DNA from: Spongilla lacustris
Taxonomy: Eukaryota; Porifera; Demospongiae; Spongillida; Spongillidae
Assembly: GCA_949361645.1 (NCBI GenBank)
Contig: OX442419.1
Span: forward strand, 5,542,714 to 5,606,713
Direction: 5' to 3'
DNA length: 64,000 nucleotides
Made by a program: the position numbers and the translations under genes. Positions 35,301 through 47,509 of this stretch are shown here, one piece after another (positions within the stretch are counted from its first letter, which is position 1; each line of letters starts with the position of its first letter). The notes under the pieces were generated by a model that was not told where the DNA came from, did no database searches, and was given only the letters and a program-made list of their open reading frames with translations.

Positions 35301-37618
35301 TACTGCTCCTCCTGTAGGTACTGCTGTTTTGAAGACGTTCATGTACAACTTGTGCTGCTATCATTAACTGTGGCTTGTTGTGCTGACCGCAATGGGGTGT
35401 GTTGTAAGCTGGGGACAACATCTGTCCCACAATGCATCACTATGTCACAAAGCAACTGAACATGCTGTTTGAGCTCGGCGGGCTGAAGACTGGTGACTGA
35501 GTAGCAGCAGGGGCACTTCAGTCGTACAGTGACACAAATCCACTCCTTAAGACACCAGCCACAAACATAGGCATGGCATGGTAGCTGTATTGGTTGATGT
35601 AGCAGTCCAAATAAATTGGACACATAACTGTGTCTACCATTGACAATATGTTAACACAGAAGGCATAGGTACTTTGGTGATAATAGCAGGTGGAGCAAGT
35701 GCATCTATCACAGCCATCATGCCTTTTGGTGTGCATACCATAGCTACTGACTTTGAGGCAGCCTGCAATCGTATTACTTGAAATGGTACATTATGGCTTG
35801 TAAAATGGTTTACATACCTACAACATAACATCATGTTTTGCACATGTACTTATGAATCCTGAACCAGTTTTATGGCTGCACTTGGCACTTGTATTGGTTC
35901 TTTTACACCACCTGCATTGCCTTATGGCACAATGTGCAGAACAATTGTGGGTGGATCTCCTCCTGGTCTGGTTGAGACACTGATGTCAAATGCAACCAAT
36001 AGCTATAGACTATCTCTGCACTGCTGGTATGTAGGCCCTGCACTGGTATGTAGGCTCTTGCTTTGTTGGTTTCCCCTTGGCTTTGACTCCTTTTTGAAGT
36101 TTGTTTTCGGCATTTGTGGTAGGATTGAGGTGGTGCGCATTATTCATGAAGCGGATGGTGTGTTATTATGGATTTCTGCGAGTCGCAGGAACTGCGGCAC
36201 CACGAGTAAAACGCATATTCTTACGTGAAAAAGGTTGATTGTTCCACTTTTGCGTCTTTTTGTACCACTTATAAGGGCGGAAAAAAAGATACGAAGGTCA
36301 GACTGAAAGGCATTTTTCGCGCCATTTGGAGAGTACAATATGCGCGTGGCAAAGTGTACAATCACGCTACGCGTTGGGACATGCGTTTAAGTGAAAATAA
36401 AAACCAAACTAGTTTTACTAGTTGGAAATGGTTTCAAGATGTGCATTACAGCTACTCGTTTTGCATTTTTGATCGGTGAACTTTAATGAGATGACGGCTA
36501 GCCATGTTTGACTTGAACCGTAAATAATGTCACTGTGTTCTATTTATAAGCCTTTTGTCCACTCGAAACAGCCGTGGCATGCATGCAAATGTAGGCAACT
36601 GACGATTTTTTAATACGAACCTTCAAAACGTTCAGTGCATGCGTAACGTGATACTTGATCTTAAATTTTTTTTCAGCAATTTTACAATTCTCTTGATTTT
36701 TGTAGCCTAGTGGTACTGATGAGATAAAAAAACGGAATAAGCTTTACTAGCCATCTGGCAATAAGTAACATTGAAAATGAAGTGTGTCAAGTTATTTTCG
36801 GGCCCGCACTCTTTTATTTTCTATTATTGCTCCAAACACACCGTTTTTAGCCCATTTCTCCACTGTTTCGCAACGGATTGCGCTGATCGTTGGTACATAT
36901 ATGCAGCGTTGCACCTTGCACCAAACTGCGCAGTCCGATTTAGAACCCGGGACACAGTTTGAGTTCTTCTTGCCTACGAAGGCCAATTTGAGGTGGAAAA
37001 GTGTTAGGTCAGGATTTTCTTTAGGCACGTTTTATCCTGCCTAAAAGTGAGCATGTAGGCAGTCAAATGGTACCTGTATCGGAATCGGGTCTATTTCTAG
37101 CATTATAAATCGTCTTTACTCTCTAATAGACGCTTCAAGTCAGAAGGTTGAAAAACAGCGGACATATATTGAAATGAATATCATTTGTTAATGACGTCAT
37201 TGCTAAACATGACTGAAAGTGGGTATGCTGATCAGAGCAAAAATGGTTCTTTTCAGAACCAAGAAGAGCAAGCTTCTACCTCTGGGCTGCCGCTTCGTAG
37301 GAGAAAGCAGTCGCCACCAATATGGGAGCCGCTGATGAAGAAAAAAAGCCCCGCGAGCACTGGCGGACGCAGGATTTAAAGAAAGGGGGGGTTATAGTGG
37401 AGGGGGATCACCAAAAGGGGGAGGGTGCGGGAGGGGGATGTGCCCCCTCCCGCACGAAGCGCGCAAGCTTTTGAAAACGTTAATTCGGTGTGCAAAAATG
37501 CATGAAAAAATTACGAGTTTTCAACTAACTGAGCATGCTCGTTACTTTTTCATTTACTTATGCCGCATTTTGCGTATTATGCATGTAATAGGAGGAAAGG
37601 GGGGGTTGCAACCCCCCC

Positions 37619-37658
<40 letters not shown>

Positions 37659-40600
37659 GCCAGTGCCGAGAGGTAACCCCACGACCGGAGTTGTTACACG
37701 ATTGCAGCCATCAAGTCTCGGCGATCATGATCAGCAGCTGTGATTGCGAGGCCTTACTGTTAGCTGCTCATATTCCTGCATGCTGCGCATGTACTACCTG
37801 GAGCTCTCCGAAGGAGTATCGCTAAAAGATGCCCAAACGAAATCGGAAAGAGGTTTTATTACCCCAATGCATTGCTGGCAATCACAGCTGCTGATCGGCT
37901 TTTTTGATTGGGGCTTTTTGCTTCATCAGCGGCTCCCATATTGGTGGTGACTGCTTTCTCCTACGAAGCGGTAGCCCACTGGTAGAAGCTTGCTCTTCTT
38001 GGTTCTGAAAAGAATCGTTTTGGCTCTGATCTGCATCAGCACAACCACTTTCAGTCATGTTTAGCAATGACGTCATTAAAAAAATGATATTCATTTCAAT
38101 ATATGTCCGCTGTTTTTCAACCTTCCGACTTGAAGCGTCTATTAGAGAGTAAAGACGATTTATAATGCTAGAACTAGACCTGATTCCGATACAGGTACCA
38201 TTTGACTGCCTACATGCTCACTTTTAGGCAGGATAAATCGTGCCTAAAGAAAATCCTGACAGGCCCGTAGCCAGGGCCGGGGGTGCAAACGGGTGCAATT
38301 GCACCCCCCCACTGGACGCAAGGTCCGCTTGGCAGGCTATGAATATTATTCACTTTATTGTGCATATATTAATAAGAACTGCCATGCGCACGAGTGCATG
38401 TAAGAGCACTGGCAGCCGGTCAGGCATTAGGGCTATGGCTCGACCCTTTTTGCCCAAGGTCCACCTCGAAAAAGGATATATACTGATAAAATTGTGTGCA
38501 TATACCCAGTATGGATAATTATGCATCACATAGAATCGAAGTCAGTTCTCATGTACGCTCCCCCAACCATATGACCACAATGTTTGATGCGAAGGAAATA
38601 ACTCATTGGCCACAATGGTTTCAAAAGAGGTCTTGAATCCACTAACTAAAGATGAAGGTCGTGATATGTATCTACGCATGTAGTTTTCCGTTCCATCTGT
38701 GTAAAAGCTGACTGCAGCTGGTGACGAAGCATCTAACCGAAAGAGAATTTGATGACTGCATGGCACGGTGTCTGAAGTTTATGGCAAGGCAAGGCCTGGC
38801 AATAGTTATAGGCCTGTATAGGGTGGTCTGGAGAGGGAAAATAATAAGGGCATGGAACTAACTAGTAACAGAGCGGAATAGTTTTTATTCTGGTGGGTAT
38901 GGGAGGGTCTGGGAACTAGGAGCGCTATATAGCTGTAAGCTCCTCCATCACATCAGCTTTGCAACTTTTGCCAGGTCTTGCAATTTTGTACTGAATTGCA
39001 AAATAGATTTATGACACTTCAATCCTACGGCATTGCATGGCCAGATTTCAGTACTACTTTGTAATAATGAAAACGTGGTACCAGCCTTCCTTTACCAAGT
39101 AGTAAATAGTACTATGTAATAACCACATTTGCTTTTATGTATATCTGCATGCAGGGTGAGCTGCCGTATGCTATGCACGTGATTGCGATTGTGCATTGCC
39201 CCAGCAGCTTTGCATACAGCTTTTGAAATTTTTGTAATTTTGCATGCATACAGTCAATTGCAAAAAATATATATATTTGCGCCACTTCAATTCTTATGGC
39301 ATTGGCCAAATTTACTACATGCATATGAACCAAATAATGAAAATGTTGTACCAGCCTTCCTTTGTAGTAGTAAATAGGACTATTCTGGCAGTACAACTGA
39401 GAGGAGAAATGGGCTAAAAACGGTTTGTTTGGAGCAATAATAGAAAATAAAAGAGTGCGGGCCCGAAGATAACTTGACACATGGCCCTTCATTTTCAATG
39501 TTACTTATTGCCAGATGGCTAGTAAAGCTTATTCCGTTTTTTTATTTTGATTATCTCCTACCACTAGGCTACAACAATCAAGAGAATTGTAAAATTGTTA
39601 AGATCAAGTATCACGTTACGCACTGTAAACTCGCACCAAAAAGAACTGGCACATGCATGTATATATATGTACCAGTATGTAATTATTTCGTCCTCATCAT
39701 CATAATACTGTATAATGCAATAATCTACCATATATACAGGCCGTTATACAATCAATATTGCAACACCGGCCTACATGTACATGCCGTATAAATATTTGGG
39801 CGCGCGCGCATGTGTTGTACATGCATGTTGTATACTTTGCAAAAATGCAGTTGTTTGGACGCTCGTGTAGCCTATTCCATGCGGTGCGTATAATTATCAT
39901 GAAACTTCATGTACAGTATACGTATACTGACATGTGTTTGTACAGCTAGGTTCGCCTGTAAGTAGGATTCTGCACCTTTCGGACATCCACTATGACCCTC
40001 TCTATGTCCCTGGTCTGACCAATGAGCGTGGAGAACTACTTTGCTGCCGTGTTCCAAATGCTAAAGGTTGGTCTTTGGCCGGGGGCCCATGCAGTGTGGT
40101 TGCATTGTAACTGATAGGGGATGCATGTACTACAAAGTGATGATTTTGGAATTATGCGTCACCCACTGACCCACGTAACCATGCACTATGTGCATATGCA
40201 ATTAATATTCAGCCTCTATTCTTAATGCTGGCACTCGTAATAGAAATGCCGTATATTAATTCAGAGCAAGATAATAGCGGCCGGTGTTGTAGTGTACAAT
40301 GTCCCCCCCCCCCCCCCAAAAATTTTTTTTTTGTCTACGCGGACGTTTTACACTAGTGTACAATGTCGATCCTCCGGACATTCCGCACTAGTGTACAATG
40401 TCCCCCCGGACTAGGGCAAACTGTCCCCCTCCATGCAGGGTAAAATGTCCCCCTCCATGCAGGGTAAAATGTCCCCCCCCCCCCAAATAACATTTTATTT
40501 CATCTAAGTCTATGACAAGGTTGGGAAACTTATAATGCAATCCTAATATCGATTTGCAGTGTTCAGAAAGGATGGTATTTTCAAATACGTATACGTATAT

Positions 40601-41549
40601 ACCGTATCGCACAACGGCAGTACACGGGATCATGTTGACACCATTACTCTGTATAGCTCCTATCCTCGTCAAAGCTGCATGTCATTCCGCCGCTTGAAAC
40701 GCTCATCGAAACCATTACTGACACACATACACGAACATTTAGAATTTTAGTATTAAAATTCCTTAACGAATACACAGCTCTTATCCTTTCCGTCGTCAAA
40801 GCTCTCATTGAAACCAATTATAATATCATACACACAACACACACGAACATTTTGAATTTTAGTATTAAAATTCCTTAACGAATACACAGCTCTTATCCTT
40901 TCCGTCGTCAAAGCTCTCATTGAAACCAATTATAATATAATACACACACACATACACGAACATTCATTGTTAAAATTCCTTAAAATTAGTGGTGAACATT
41001 TGTTGATATAATTCATGGCGGAAATCTCATATGAGAGATTGAGATCAATAGGATCATAGCCTGAAAAGTAATGTCCCATGCATGCATAAACACAGCTCCA
41101 CACTACGTGCACCGTCTGACGGAAGAATGTCACGTTATATTTAATGCAAAGGCTATTCCCATGATGGCATCGTCGGTTCTACGGTTGCGTGATAGTACAA
41201 CCGATCAGTCGGGTACGTATTTACCCAGACTAAAACCAATCCTAAATAGCCATCCTGCGTCCAGAGTGGGAATAGTGTAAAAACCTTACTGAGATTGAGA
41301 GTCCAGGGTGGGAAAAGATATGATTCGAATTCTACCCTGGTTGTGTAGAATAAAAAAACCCATGTTGACGTATGAATTGAATTATTGCTTCCACATGTAC
41401 ATGAACATGTATTCCCATCCTGGACGCACAATCCGGGCAGGATGGTTTTTACTTTTTACGCTATATAAGAATCCAGGTTGGACGTTTATAACTACATGTT
41501 TCCTTTGTTATCCTATAGGTAGGACATTGCGCATGCATGCAGTGTCCGG

Positions 41550-41586
<37 letters not shown>

Positions 41587-44500
41587 GGGGGGGGGGGGCA
41601 GTTTGCCCTATAGTGCAGAATATCCGGGGGGACATTCCGCACGGGGGGACAATCCACCCTCTCACACCGGTATAAAACAGCACAACTCAATTGTTTTATT
41701 CTACAGATTGCGGAATTGGAATCAATTTTTAAAAAATACTGCAAATAAGAACTAGGGGATAGATTTAAAGATATAATTTATATAATAATAATAATAATAA
41801 TTATTATAAATATACACATACTACAGCCAAAATACATCATTTAGACCCATTCATGCACACATGGTTAAGTGCGTGACGTATAGTTCTAAAATTGTAGTAC
41901 ACCCCTAACATACATGTAGGTCTTCCTTTTATTACTATAAGCCTCCATGATTTTAACCCAAACACTTTGATAACTGTCTAGACCAGCTTTTTGGTGTAAA
42001 AATTGGCACATCTCTCTTTTGCATGCTTTTCTGTTTCACCTGTTCCCTCTATCCCTTTCAGGCACAACTCCTGCCAACACTGCTGGCTTCTGGGGTGACT
42101 ATGCCTGTGATGTTCCGCTCAGACTGGTAGAGAATGCATTTCAATTCCTAGCCAGTATACAGGACAAATTTGACTGGATCTACATCACAGGTGACCTGCC
42201 CCCTCATGACATCTGGAAGGAGACCAGGGATAATGCGGTATGAATTTAAACTGGGACTGAATGGAATGTGGCAAGGAGTTGCATGGGTTTCCCTTAGCTT
42301 CACACTGCTCAATGCATTTAATCACAGATGATGGTCATTGGAACGACATATGACCTTATTAGGAAGTATCTCCCTAACAAACCAGTCTTCAGTGCCATTG
42401 GCAACCATGACACAAGTCCTGTTAATAGGTATGTAAGCACATGTACACATGTCTGAGGTGCAGAAGCTCGCGTAATAACAGGTCCAAGGGACTATATCCT
42501 TTTACACATGATTCCATCTTGGATCCTGCTAGGTTTAGGAACATGGTGTCATAGCACATTCCTTATGATTATAGTGTTTCTGATTGGTTTATTTATGTCC
42601 TTTTTTTCCCTGGCAGTTTCCCACCCCCATTCATCACAGGTAGTCAATCTGAACAGTGGCTTTATGACTACTTGGTAGATGAGTGGAAGGACTGGCTGCC
42701 TAAGGATGCCCTTGCTACTCTGAAATGGTGTGATCTAGCATCATGAGCTGCATGTTCAGTGGGCATAGTTCATTTGCTCAGTTGTTGTGTAACTATATAT
42801 ATATTGGTACACATGGTGTGCATTTATACACAGATGTACTGAATTGGAATAAAACACTAACAGGCAGTGTACTTTGTACACCATATGTTGCAACATCTCT
42901 TGATCTACAACTAATGATCACTCACTGTTCTAGGGCTGGCTTCTATGTGACCAAGGTCCAGGAAAGATTAAAGGTGATAGCTCTGAATACAAACTTCGGG
43001 TACAATGAAAACTAGTAAGGAGAAGCTCTTTGTCACTGGGCTTGAAGGTATCCTGTGATGTTGTCATGTATGTCTATATTCATGCAGCTGGCTGTACATA
43101 AATGAGACTGACCCTGCTGGCCATCTGGCCTGGCTGGTAGAGCAGTTGCAGATAGCAGAGGACAATGGAGAGAAGGTTGGTGATGGAGATGTGAAAGAAG
43201 ACAAAGATAGTATTTTGCCATCCTTGATATGAGATCCCAGGACAGATAAGCGCACGTATCTACGATGTATACATACAAAACCCAGGGAAAACTGTTCTCA
43301 ATAGGGGATTTTTGTTAGCAGTAATAGGGAGGAACATGTAAATGTACTGAAAATTCAAATCACTACCCCCCATCAGGTGCACATCATCGGACACATTCCT
43401 CCAAGTTTAACTCTCCACTCATGGGGCTACAACTTCTACAATATTTTGAACAGGTCCCAGCATCATATTTAACCCTGACCCATCCATGCATACTTTTCAT
43501 TATGTATTGAACTCTTGTGGCCTTTATTTTTGTCTGTCACATATTCCAGATATGAAAGTACTATTGTTGGACAATTTTATGGCCACACCCACCAGGATGA
43601 GTTTATCGTAATGTATGATCAGAAAAATGACAAACGACCGATAGGGTGAGTTGGTAGTGTGATTTGTAATATGATCTTTGTACTATAATCCTGCTCCAAC
43701 AAAAGTGTTGCCTTCGTGGAGCCATCAATAACTACATCAGTTAACCTTAATCCAGGATTTTGCGTGAGCATCATTGATGGTATTCATCCACACTCCACTT
43801 ATGTGAGGGATTAATTAACAATTTAACTGGATTTCATTTTATATTTTCAATTGGTTTTGGTTAGTCAATGTTGGACAAGGAATGTTACTATTTAAACCTC
43901 ACTGAAGCCAATTTATATAACAAGCCAAGATGGCAGTTTGAATACTCAGCAAAGGTAGGTGTATCATTCCTTCATACAGCCCTTGTTTCTCAAGTTTATA
44001 AAATTACATTATTATCCAAGTTTGCACAATGTATAAACTGAAATCAATTAAGCAGACCATCGAATTTGTACTCAACACTTTGAAAATTGTAATGAAATTA
44101 CATATTGTTTGATCCCCAGGTTTGAGAAATAATTTAATCACCTGCTGTTGTGTAATAAGTAACTTGATTGCAACATGTGATACAAATTTCCTTTCTATTT
44201 CTCAGAAAAGTTATAACATGCGTGCATTCCAGCCATCTGATTTTGATGAGCTCATCCACAGGATGGCAAAAAACACCACCCTCACCACCAGTTATGCCCA
44301 GTGAGTGCAAGCAGTGTTAGATGTTGCTAAGTGGAAGTGTAATAATAATGGTTACATAACTGAAATGTAAGACATCTAATACATTTATGTGACATGTGTC
44401 ATTGCATAAGGTTGTTGCGTATTGTTATTGTGCAATGTTATAATTGCGTAAGGTTGTTTGTACCAGTTTGTTTACATCCTTTCAACACGCCTCCGTAGGC

Positions 44501-45466
44501 CTTATTAATAGCCTTGCCTGGTTTGCACGAAAACTCTACATGTACGATTTACGTTGGCCATTGGTAACAAGTGCACTTGTTACCAACATCTCATTGCTCT
44601 ATACAAATGTCCAGGCCAAGGGCAAGGGATGTAACTCATTGGGTTTGTGTGAGATAGTGAGGTAGATTAGCATACAAGGCAGTCCTCTTGCATGGTTATC
44701 AAGCCTAACATACTTGAGGGGATGCAAAGCTGCCATACATTCAATGGACTCATTCAATGACTAAAGCTGTACTAATTGAGGCTGAACTAATTGAGGCTGA
44801 CAATACATTTAACTCTCTTAACCAAAATGTTGCTCTTCTGAATATTCACCATCCATCAAAGGCCACAATACTCACAAACACATACTAAGCCTCTTTGATT
44901 GTGGGGTGTAGAGATTTTCTCCTTAATCAATAATACCCATACATTATACGAATGATTTACTTACACTGCTGACAGGGAGGGAACCCTGGCTTTAGCAACA
45001 GCTAGGTCATGTAATGGTGGACAGCTTGTCCATCCATCTGGAGGGATAGGGAAGTGTGCCACTGTGACATACAAGAGATCTATTGCTTTGATACATTACT
45101 GCCTTACCTTCTCGCTTCTTCGCTTATCACAAGATCAAGGTGTCCATTACAATCCCATTGACCTAGCTGTTGCTGAAGCTAGGGTCCCTTCCTGTCAGTA
45201 GAATGATTATTAACTATTGAGGGGAATTGCATGTTAATATCATGTATTGGTTACCCACAGTATAAATTAAATATGTATGTAGTCGTTGGTGGACACAATA
45301 GGTAATAATCACCTATTAACTGCTGCGGCACAACATAATATTAACATGTACTTTTTGTTTTTGTTTTTCTAGGTATAGTTCAAAGATGGCGCCCTATCAA
45401 TCATTGAATCTTACAGAGGTTGTTACGAACCTCGTATGGTCGCCTCCCAAGTTTACACACACGTGA
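31938..45466 (+). CDS. SMPD1-like: acid sphingomyelinase (sphingomyelin phosphodiesterase), 14 exons
   Basis: Hydrolyses sphingomyelin to ceramide and phosphocholine, in lysosomes or secreted. Exons I assign from splice sites and frame: 31938-32216, 33711-33869, 39946-40066, 42062-42237, 42328-42428, 42617-42727, 42934-43014, 43088-43175, 43377-43453, 43550-43645, 43706-43802, 43865-43954, 44206-44300, 45373-45466. They total 1,665 bases, in phase throughout (554 residues; human SMPD1 is somewhat longer). Exon 1 has a signal peptide and four saposin-B cysteines; exon 2 has the other two plus a proline-rich linker. The metallophosphoesterase motifs are all visible: L-S-D-I-H-Y-D (exon 3), G-D-L-P-P-H-D (4), G-N-H-D (5), G-H-I-P-P (9), G-H-T-H (10). 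The ending after exon 13 is the weakest part: the last exon lacks the usual C-terminal cysteines. Introns 1-3 hold large transposons. Confidence 0.9.
32254..32357 (+). repeat. TG microsatellite in intron 1
   Basis: Nearly pure (TG)n run of about 100 bp, 38 bp after the exon 1 donor and just before the hAT-like element. Its V-C and H-T translations are meaningless. Confidence 0.95.
32387..33620. mobile_element. 1.2-kb non-autonomous hAT-like element in intron 1
   Basis: Ends TAGGGTTTGTAACC (32387) and GGTTACACACCCTA (to 33620) are near-perfect inverted repeats. An exact 8-bp target duplication, ATGTCAAT, lies at 32379-32386 and 33621-33628, as for hAT elements. Subterminal AAAATCGATTTTTCCGAATA-like motifs recur at the left end (about 32417, 32449, 32477, 32508) and at the right end (about 33523), plausible transposase-binding sites. 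It contains a minisatellite but no transposase. It lies wholly between exons 1 and 2. Confidence 0.85.
32595..32920 (+). repeat. minisatellite inside the hAT-like element
   Basis: Degenerate tandem units of about 45 bp built on CATCACACCAGATGCCCTCA plus GCACACAAACACACCTACCC. Three units at about 32660-32790 are nearly identical and the outer ones decay. Threonine- and histidine-rich translations are not proteins. Confidence 0.85.
33870..34640. other. start of intron 2, no feature recognised
   Basis: Intronic sequence between exon 2 and the RING-type relic. I see no further exon with saposin or metallophosphoesterase motifs. Confidence 0.35.
34640..35760 (-). pseudogene. RING-finger transposon ORF relic (RAG1 N-terminus-like family), antisense in intron 2
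   Basis: Reading the minus strand from 35736 gives a RING-type cluster: C-P-I-Y near 35635, then after a frameshift [11 protein letters not shown] ... L-K-C-P-C-C (about 35590-35512). Downstream come L-x-x-H-V (35475), then [10 protein letters not shown] ... [10 protein letters not shown] (about 35115-35010), then [11 protein letters not shown] and [14 protein letters not shown] (34870-34775). This order matches a transposon ORF family of sponges and cnidarians that I know by its RING plus G-D-N-L-x-x-E-x-x-P-F block; RING-bearing elements of this kind have been compared with the RAG1 N-terminus (N-RAG-TP). It is a decayed copy: frameshifts, stops and one lost RING cysteine. Confidence 0.5.
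35760..36631. other. intron 2, unassigned
   Basis: No clear feature. The plus-strand ORF at 35872-36228 and the 36225-36479 ORF have no recognised domain. Confidence 0.3.
37357..37666. mobile_element. 310-bp MITE with C tract, nested in the inner inverted repeat
   Basis: 12-bp perfect terminal inverted repeats, GCACTGGCGGAC (37357-37368) and GTCCGCCAGTGC (37655-37666), with a possible 3-bp target duplication CGA on both sides. It contains a G-rich start and a C tract of about 33 bp (about 37619-37651) near its right end. Non-coding. Confidence 0.7.
38975..39380 (+). repeat. diverged direct duplication
   Basis: About 38985-39110 and 39225-39377 resemble each other (GGCATTG...CCA...TTTACTAC, AATAATGAAAA...GTACCAGCCTTCCTTT, AGTAGTAAATAG). 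Old tandem duplication; non-coding, in intron 2. Confidence 0.5.
40281..41670. mobile_element. 1.4-kb C/G-tract element in intron 3
   Basis: Starts CCGGTGTTGTAGTGTACAATG and ends ...CTCACACCGG, inverted. Subterminal phrases repeat in both orientations: ACAATGTCCCCC (several copies, 40296-40480) and GGGGGGACATTCCGCA, GGGGGGACAATCC at the right. Homopolymer C tracts (about 40303-40317, 40473-40486) mirror G tracts (about 41551-41598). The interior holds a 112-bp tandem repeat. No transposase; no clear target duplication. Confidence 0.6.
40645..40985 (+). repeat. 112-bp tandem repeat
   Basis: Two nearly identical units start with GAACATTT at 40733 and 40845 (AAAATTCCTTAACGAATACA, CTCTTATCCTTTCCGTCGTC, CTCTCATTGAAACCAATTAT). 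They are flanked by diverged partial units. Intron 3. Confidence 0.8.
44958..45200. mobile_element. 243-bp MITE in the last sphingomyelinase intron
   Basis: The 8-bp direct repeat GAATGATT flanks it (44950-44957 and 45201-45208). Its ends form an imperfect inverted repeat whose inner part is strong: CCCTGGCTTTAGCAACAGCT (near 44984) against AGCTGTTGCTGAAGCTAGGG (near 45166). Non-coding; hAT-like by duplication length. Confidence 0.7.
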
Positions 45467-47509
45467 CTATAAACTTTTATCGCAAGCATTTTCAAGTACA
45501 TGCCACTGTAGTTTGCGGCTGGACACTACCGTAGGTTACAATTTGAACAATACGTAAATATTAATGGTTTTGGAGCTATAATCGACACCTCATTATCAAT
45601 GCTACTTTTTGAACGAGCCATATCCATTATTCATATAGGCCTAGGTCAAATATGTTCAAAACATGGTTCGTTTATCTTGAAGTTCATCATAGGTAAGTAT
45701 ATCCCATATGCGCGTGCAAGCGCTTTGTTGCGTTTCCTTTAAATGCGCATCCTACTTTTACAACATTGCCGTAGGGAAGGGGGTAAGTTCAAGCCTATGA
45801 GGCGGACGCCAGCCAAATTCCCAAGAAGGTCAGGACGTAGCATCATTGAGAAAAAGCATCACAGCAGGCAATTAACACATGGCGCCGTTTAGCCGGCACG
45901 TGCCACGTTTTTTCTTTCAACATATACAAATCACGAATGCATATGTGTTTTTTTTTTTAAATGAATAATCGGCATAGTTTGTTACAATCCGGTCACAGTA
46001 CTATAGTCTATAGCAGTTGAATCTATCCGCACAGCTATATATAAGGTCCCGCTTAGCTGATCAGCAACGCTGTAATGGACGGAAGCCTTTTGGTGTCTAC
46101 AGGAAAGAGAAAAAGGCCATCATACACGTATAATTATAAGTGTACCGAATTTTCTGAACGTCTGAACACAGCGTCTTCAGCCACCCCTACCCTAATGCAT
46201 TTGTGCAAACGGGTGATGGGTAGAGCTACAACACGTTGCTGCTCCACAAATGCTTAAGGGTACATCTATTTGCATATAAAGCCTACCCACATTTAGAGAG
46301 GTGTCAAGCATACACATGCAGATTCAAAAGGTCGCTCATCAAACTAATTGCCCTTATTAAAGGGTTGTACCACCACATCACTCACCCAATGTCCCGCGGC
46401 TGACCAGAAATACATGTAGATCAGTGCTAGGCAGTTAGCTTCCAGAAAACACTGGAAACCATCACATCTAACCATTCTAACCATAGGTCCTTCGTTTGTG
46501 CCCTGCGCTTTTACCGTAGAACGTAGTCAAAGGAATATATTTGTGTATCAAGTATCCGGCTCATGTAGGTGTGGTCAATTGTAGATTGCGTAATGATTTT
46601 TAAGGAGCGTCATATATTAAAATGAAGGCGGAGAGAGGGGGGGGGGGGGGGGGGGACGGGGGGGGGGGGGGGGGGGGGGGCGGGGAGGGGGTTGACCTGG
46701 CCATGGATTTTAAGAATTTTTAGGATGGAGTCTACAGCTTTTTTTTTTTGCCCCCCACAATAATATAATAAAAGTGGTCGTTATTTGGCTTTAATTGCTA
46801 AGATACGTTAATATTAAGTTACTCGGCTTACTCACTCCTCTCCCAAAAAAGTATTTAATTGATACAAAATTCGCTATATAACTTTAAAGGTCAACGATGA
46901 ATGTATATCGCTTGGCCGAGTCCATTGGTAAACCCGGTAAAAAGGTTAGCTGTTGTAGTGCTTGAGAAGTTAGTTGCTGTAATGCTTGAGAAGACAACTT
47001 AGACCTTCTAACGTTAGCATCGCCATTTTGTTTTGAGCTCGTAAAACAGTCTGAGAATAGGGCCGGTTTACCGTATTATAGCTCTTATCGAGCAATTAGT
47101 GCTGTATAAAACATGCTTTTGAACGTGACGACCAAAACACGTAGCAATATTTGTAATTTTTCAATGAATAAAATAAAATCATTAATCAGTGACAATATTC
47201 ATTTTCGTTTAGTACTACTACCACTGTGTCCCTTTTGCCTGCAGTAAACTTCTAGCTTCAATTATATAAGAGAACTCATCTATAAATTCTACTCGTCTCT
47301 ATTTGGCCATAATCGTTGAGTATGTCATTAAGTTTACTATTCTGCATGTGAATTCAACCAGTAGATATGTTGTGCACATAGACGTAACTGTGCATGTTAC
47401 ATCAAGTCAGTTATCTGATTCTTGCACAACACATCTCTAACTCCTAGTGCAGGGTTTTGTAATGATCAATTCAAAGCGTTTGTTCTTCACCTAGAATTTG
47501 AATTATCAA
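45467..47509. other. intergenic, no gene seen
   Basis: Non-coding between sphingomyelinase and the MITE cluster. Contains a G-rich tract at about 46637-46690. The short ORF at 46075-46257 has no motif and no splice context. Confidence 0.4.

Larger units (their letters stand above)
36632..39628. mobile_element. nested inverted-repeat structure in intron 2
   Basis: Outer inverted arms: 36632-36862 and 39400-39628 (shared phrases GCGTAACGTGATACTTGATC, CGGAATAAGCTTTACTAGCC, GGGCCCGCACTCTTTTATTT). Inner inverted arms: 37009-37345 and about 37915-38259 (CAGGATTTTCTTTAGGCACG, ATGACGTCATT, AGAACCAAGAAGAGCAAGC). Both inner arms encode the same short peptide (37185-37379 +, 37882-38094 -). The two pairs may be one element split by the insertion at about 38262-39399. 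No transposase seen. Confidence 0.6.

Noticed and set aside
37441..37743. Proline-run ORF and similar glycine/proline-run ORFs near 15240, 41537 and 54141
   Set aside because: They translate C/G homopolymer tracts within MITEs.
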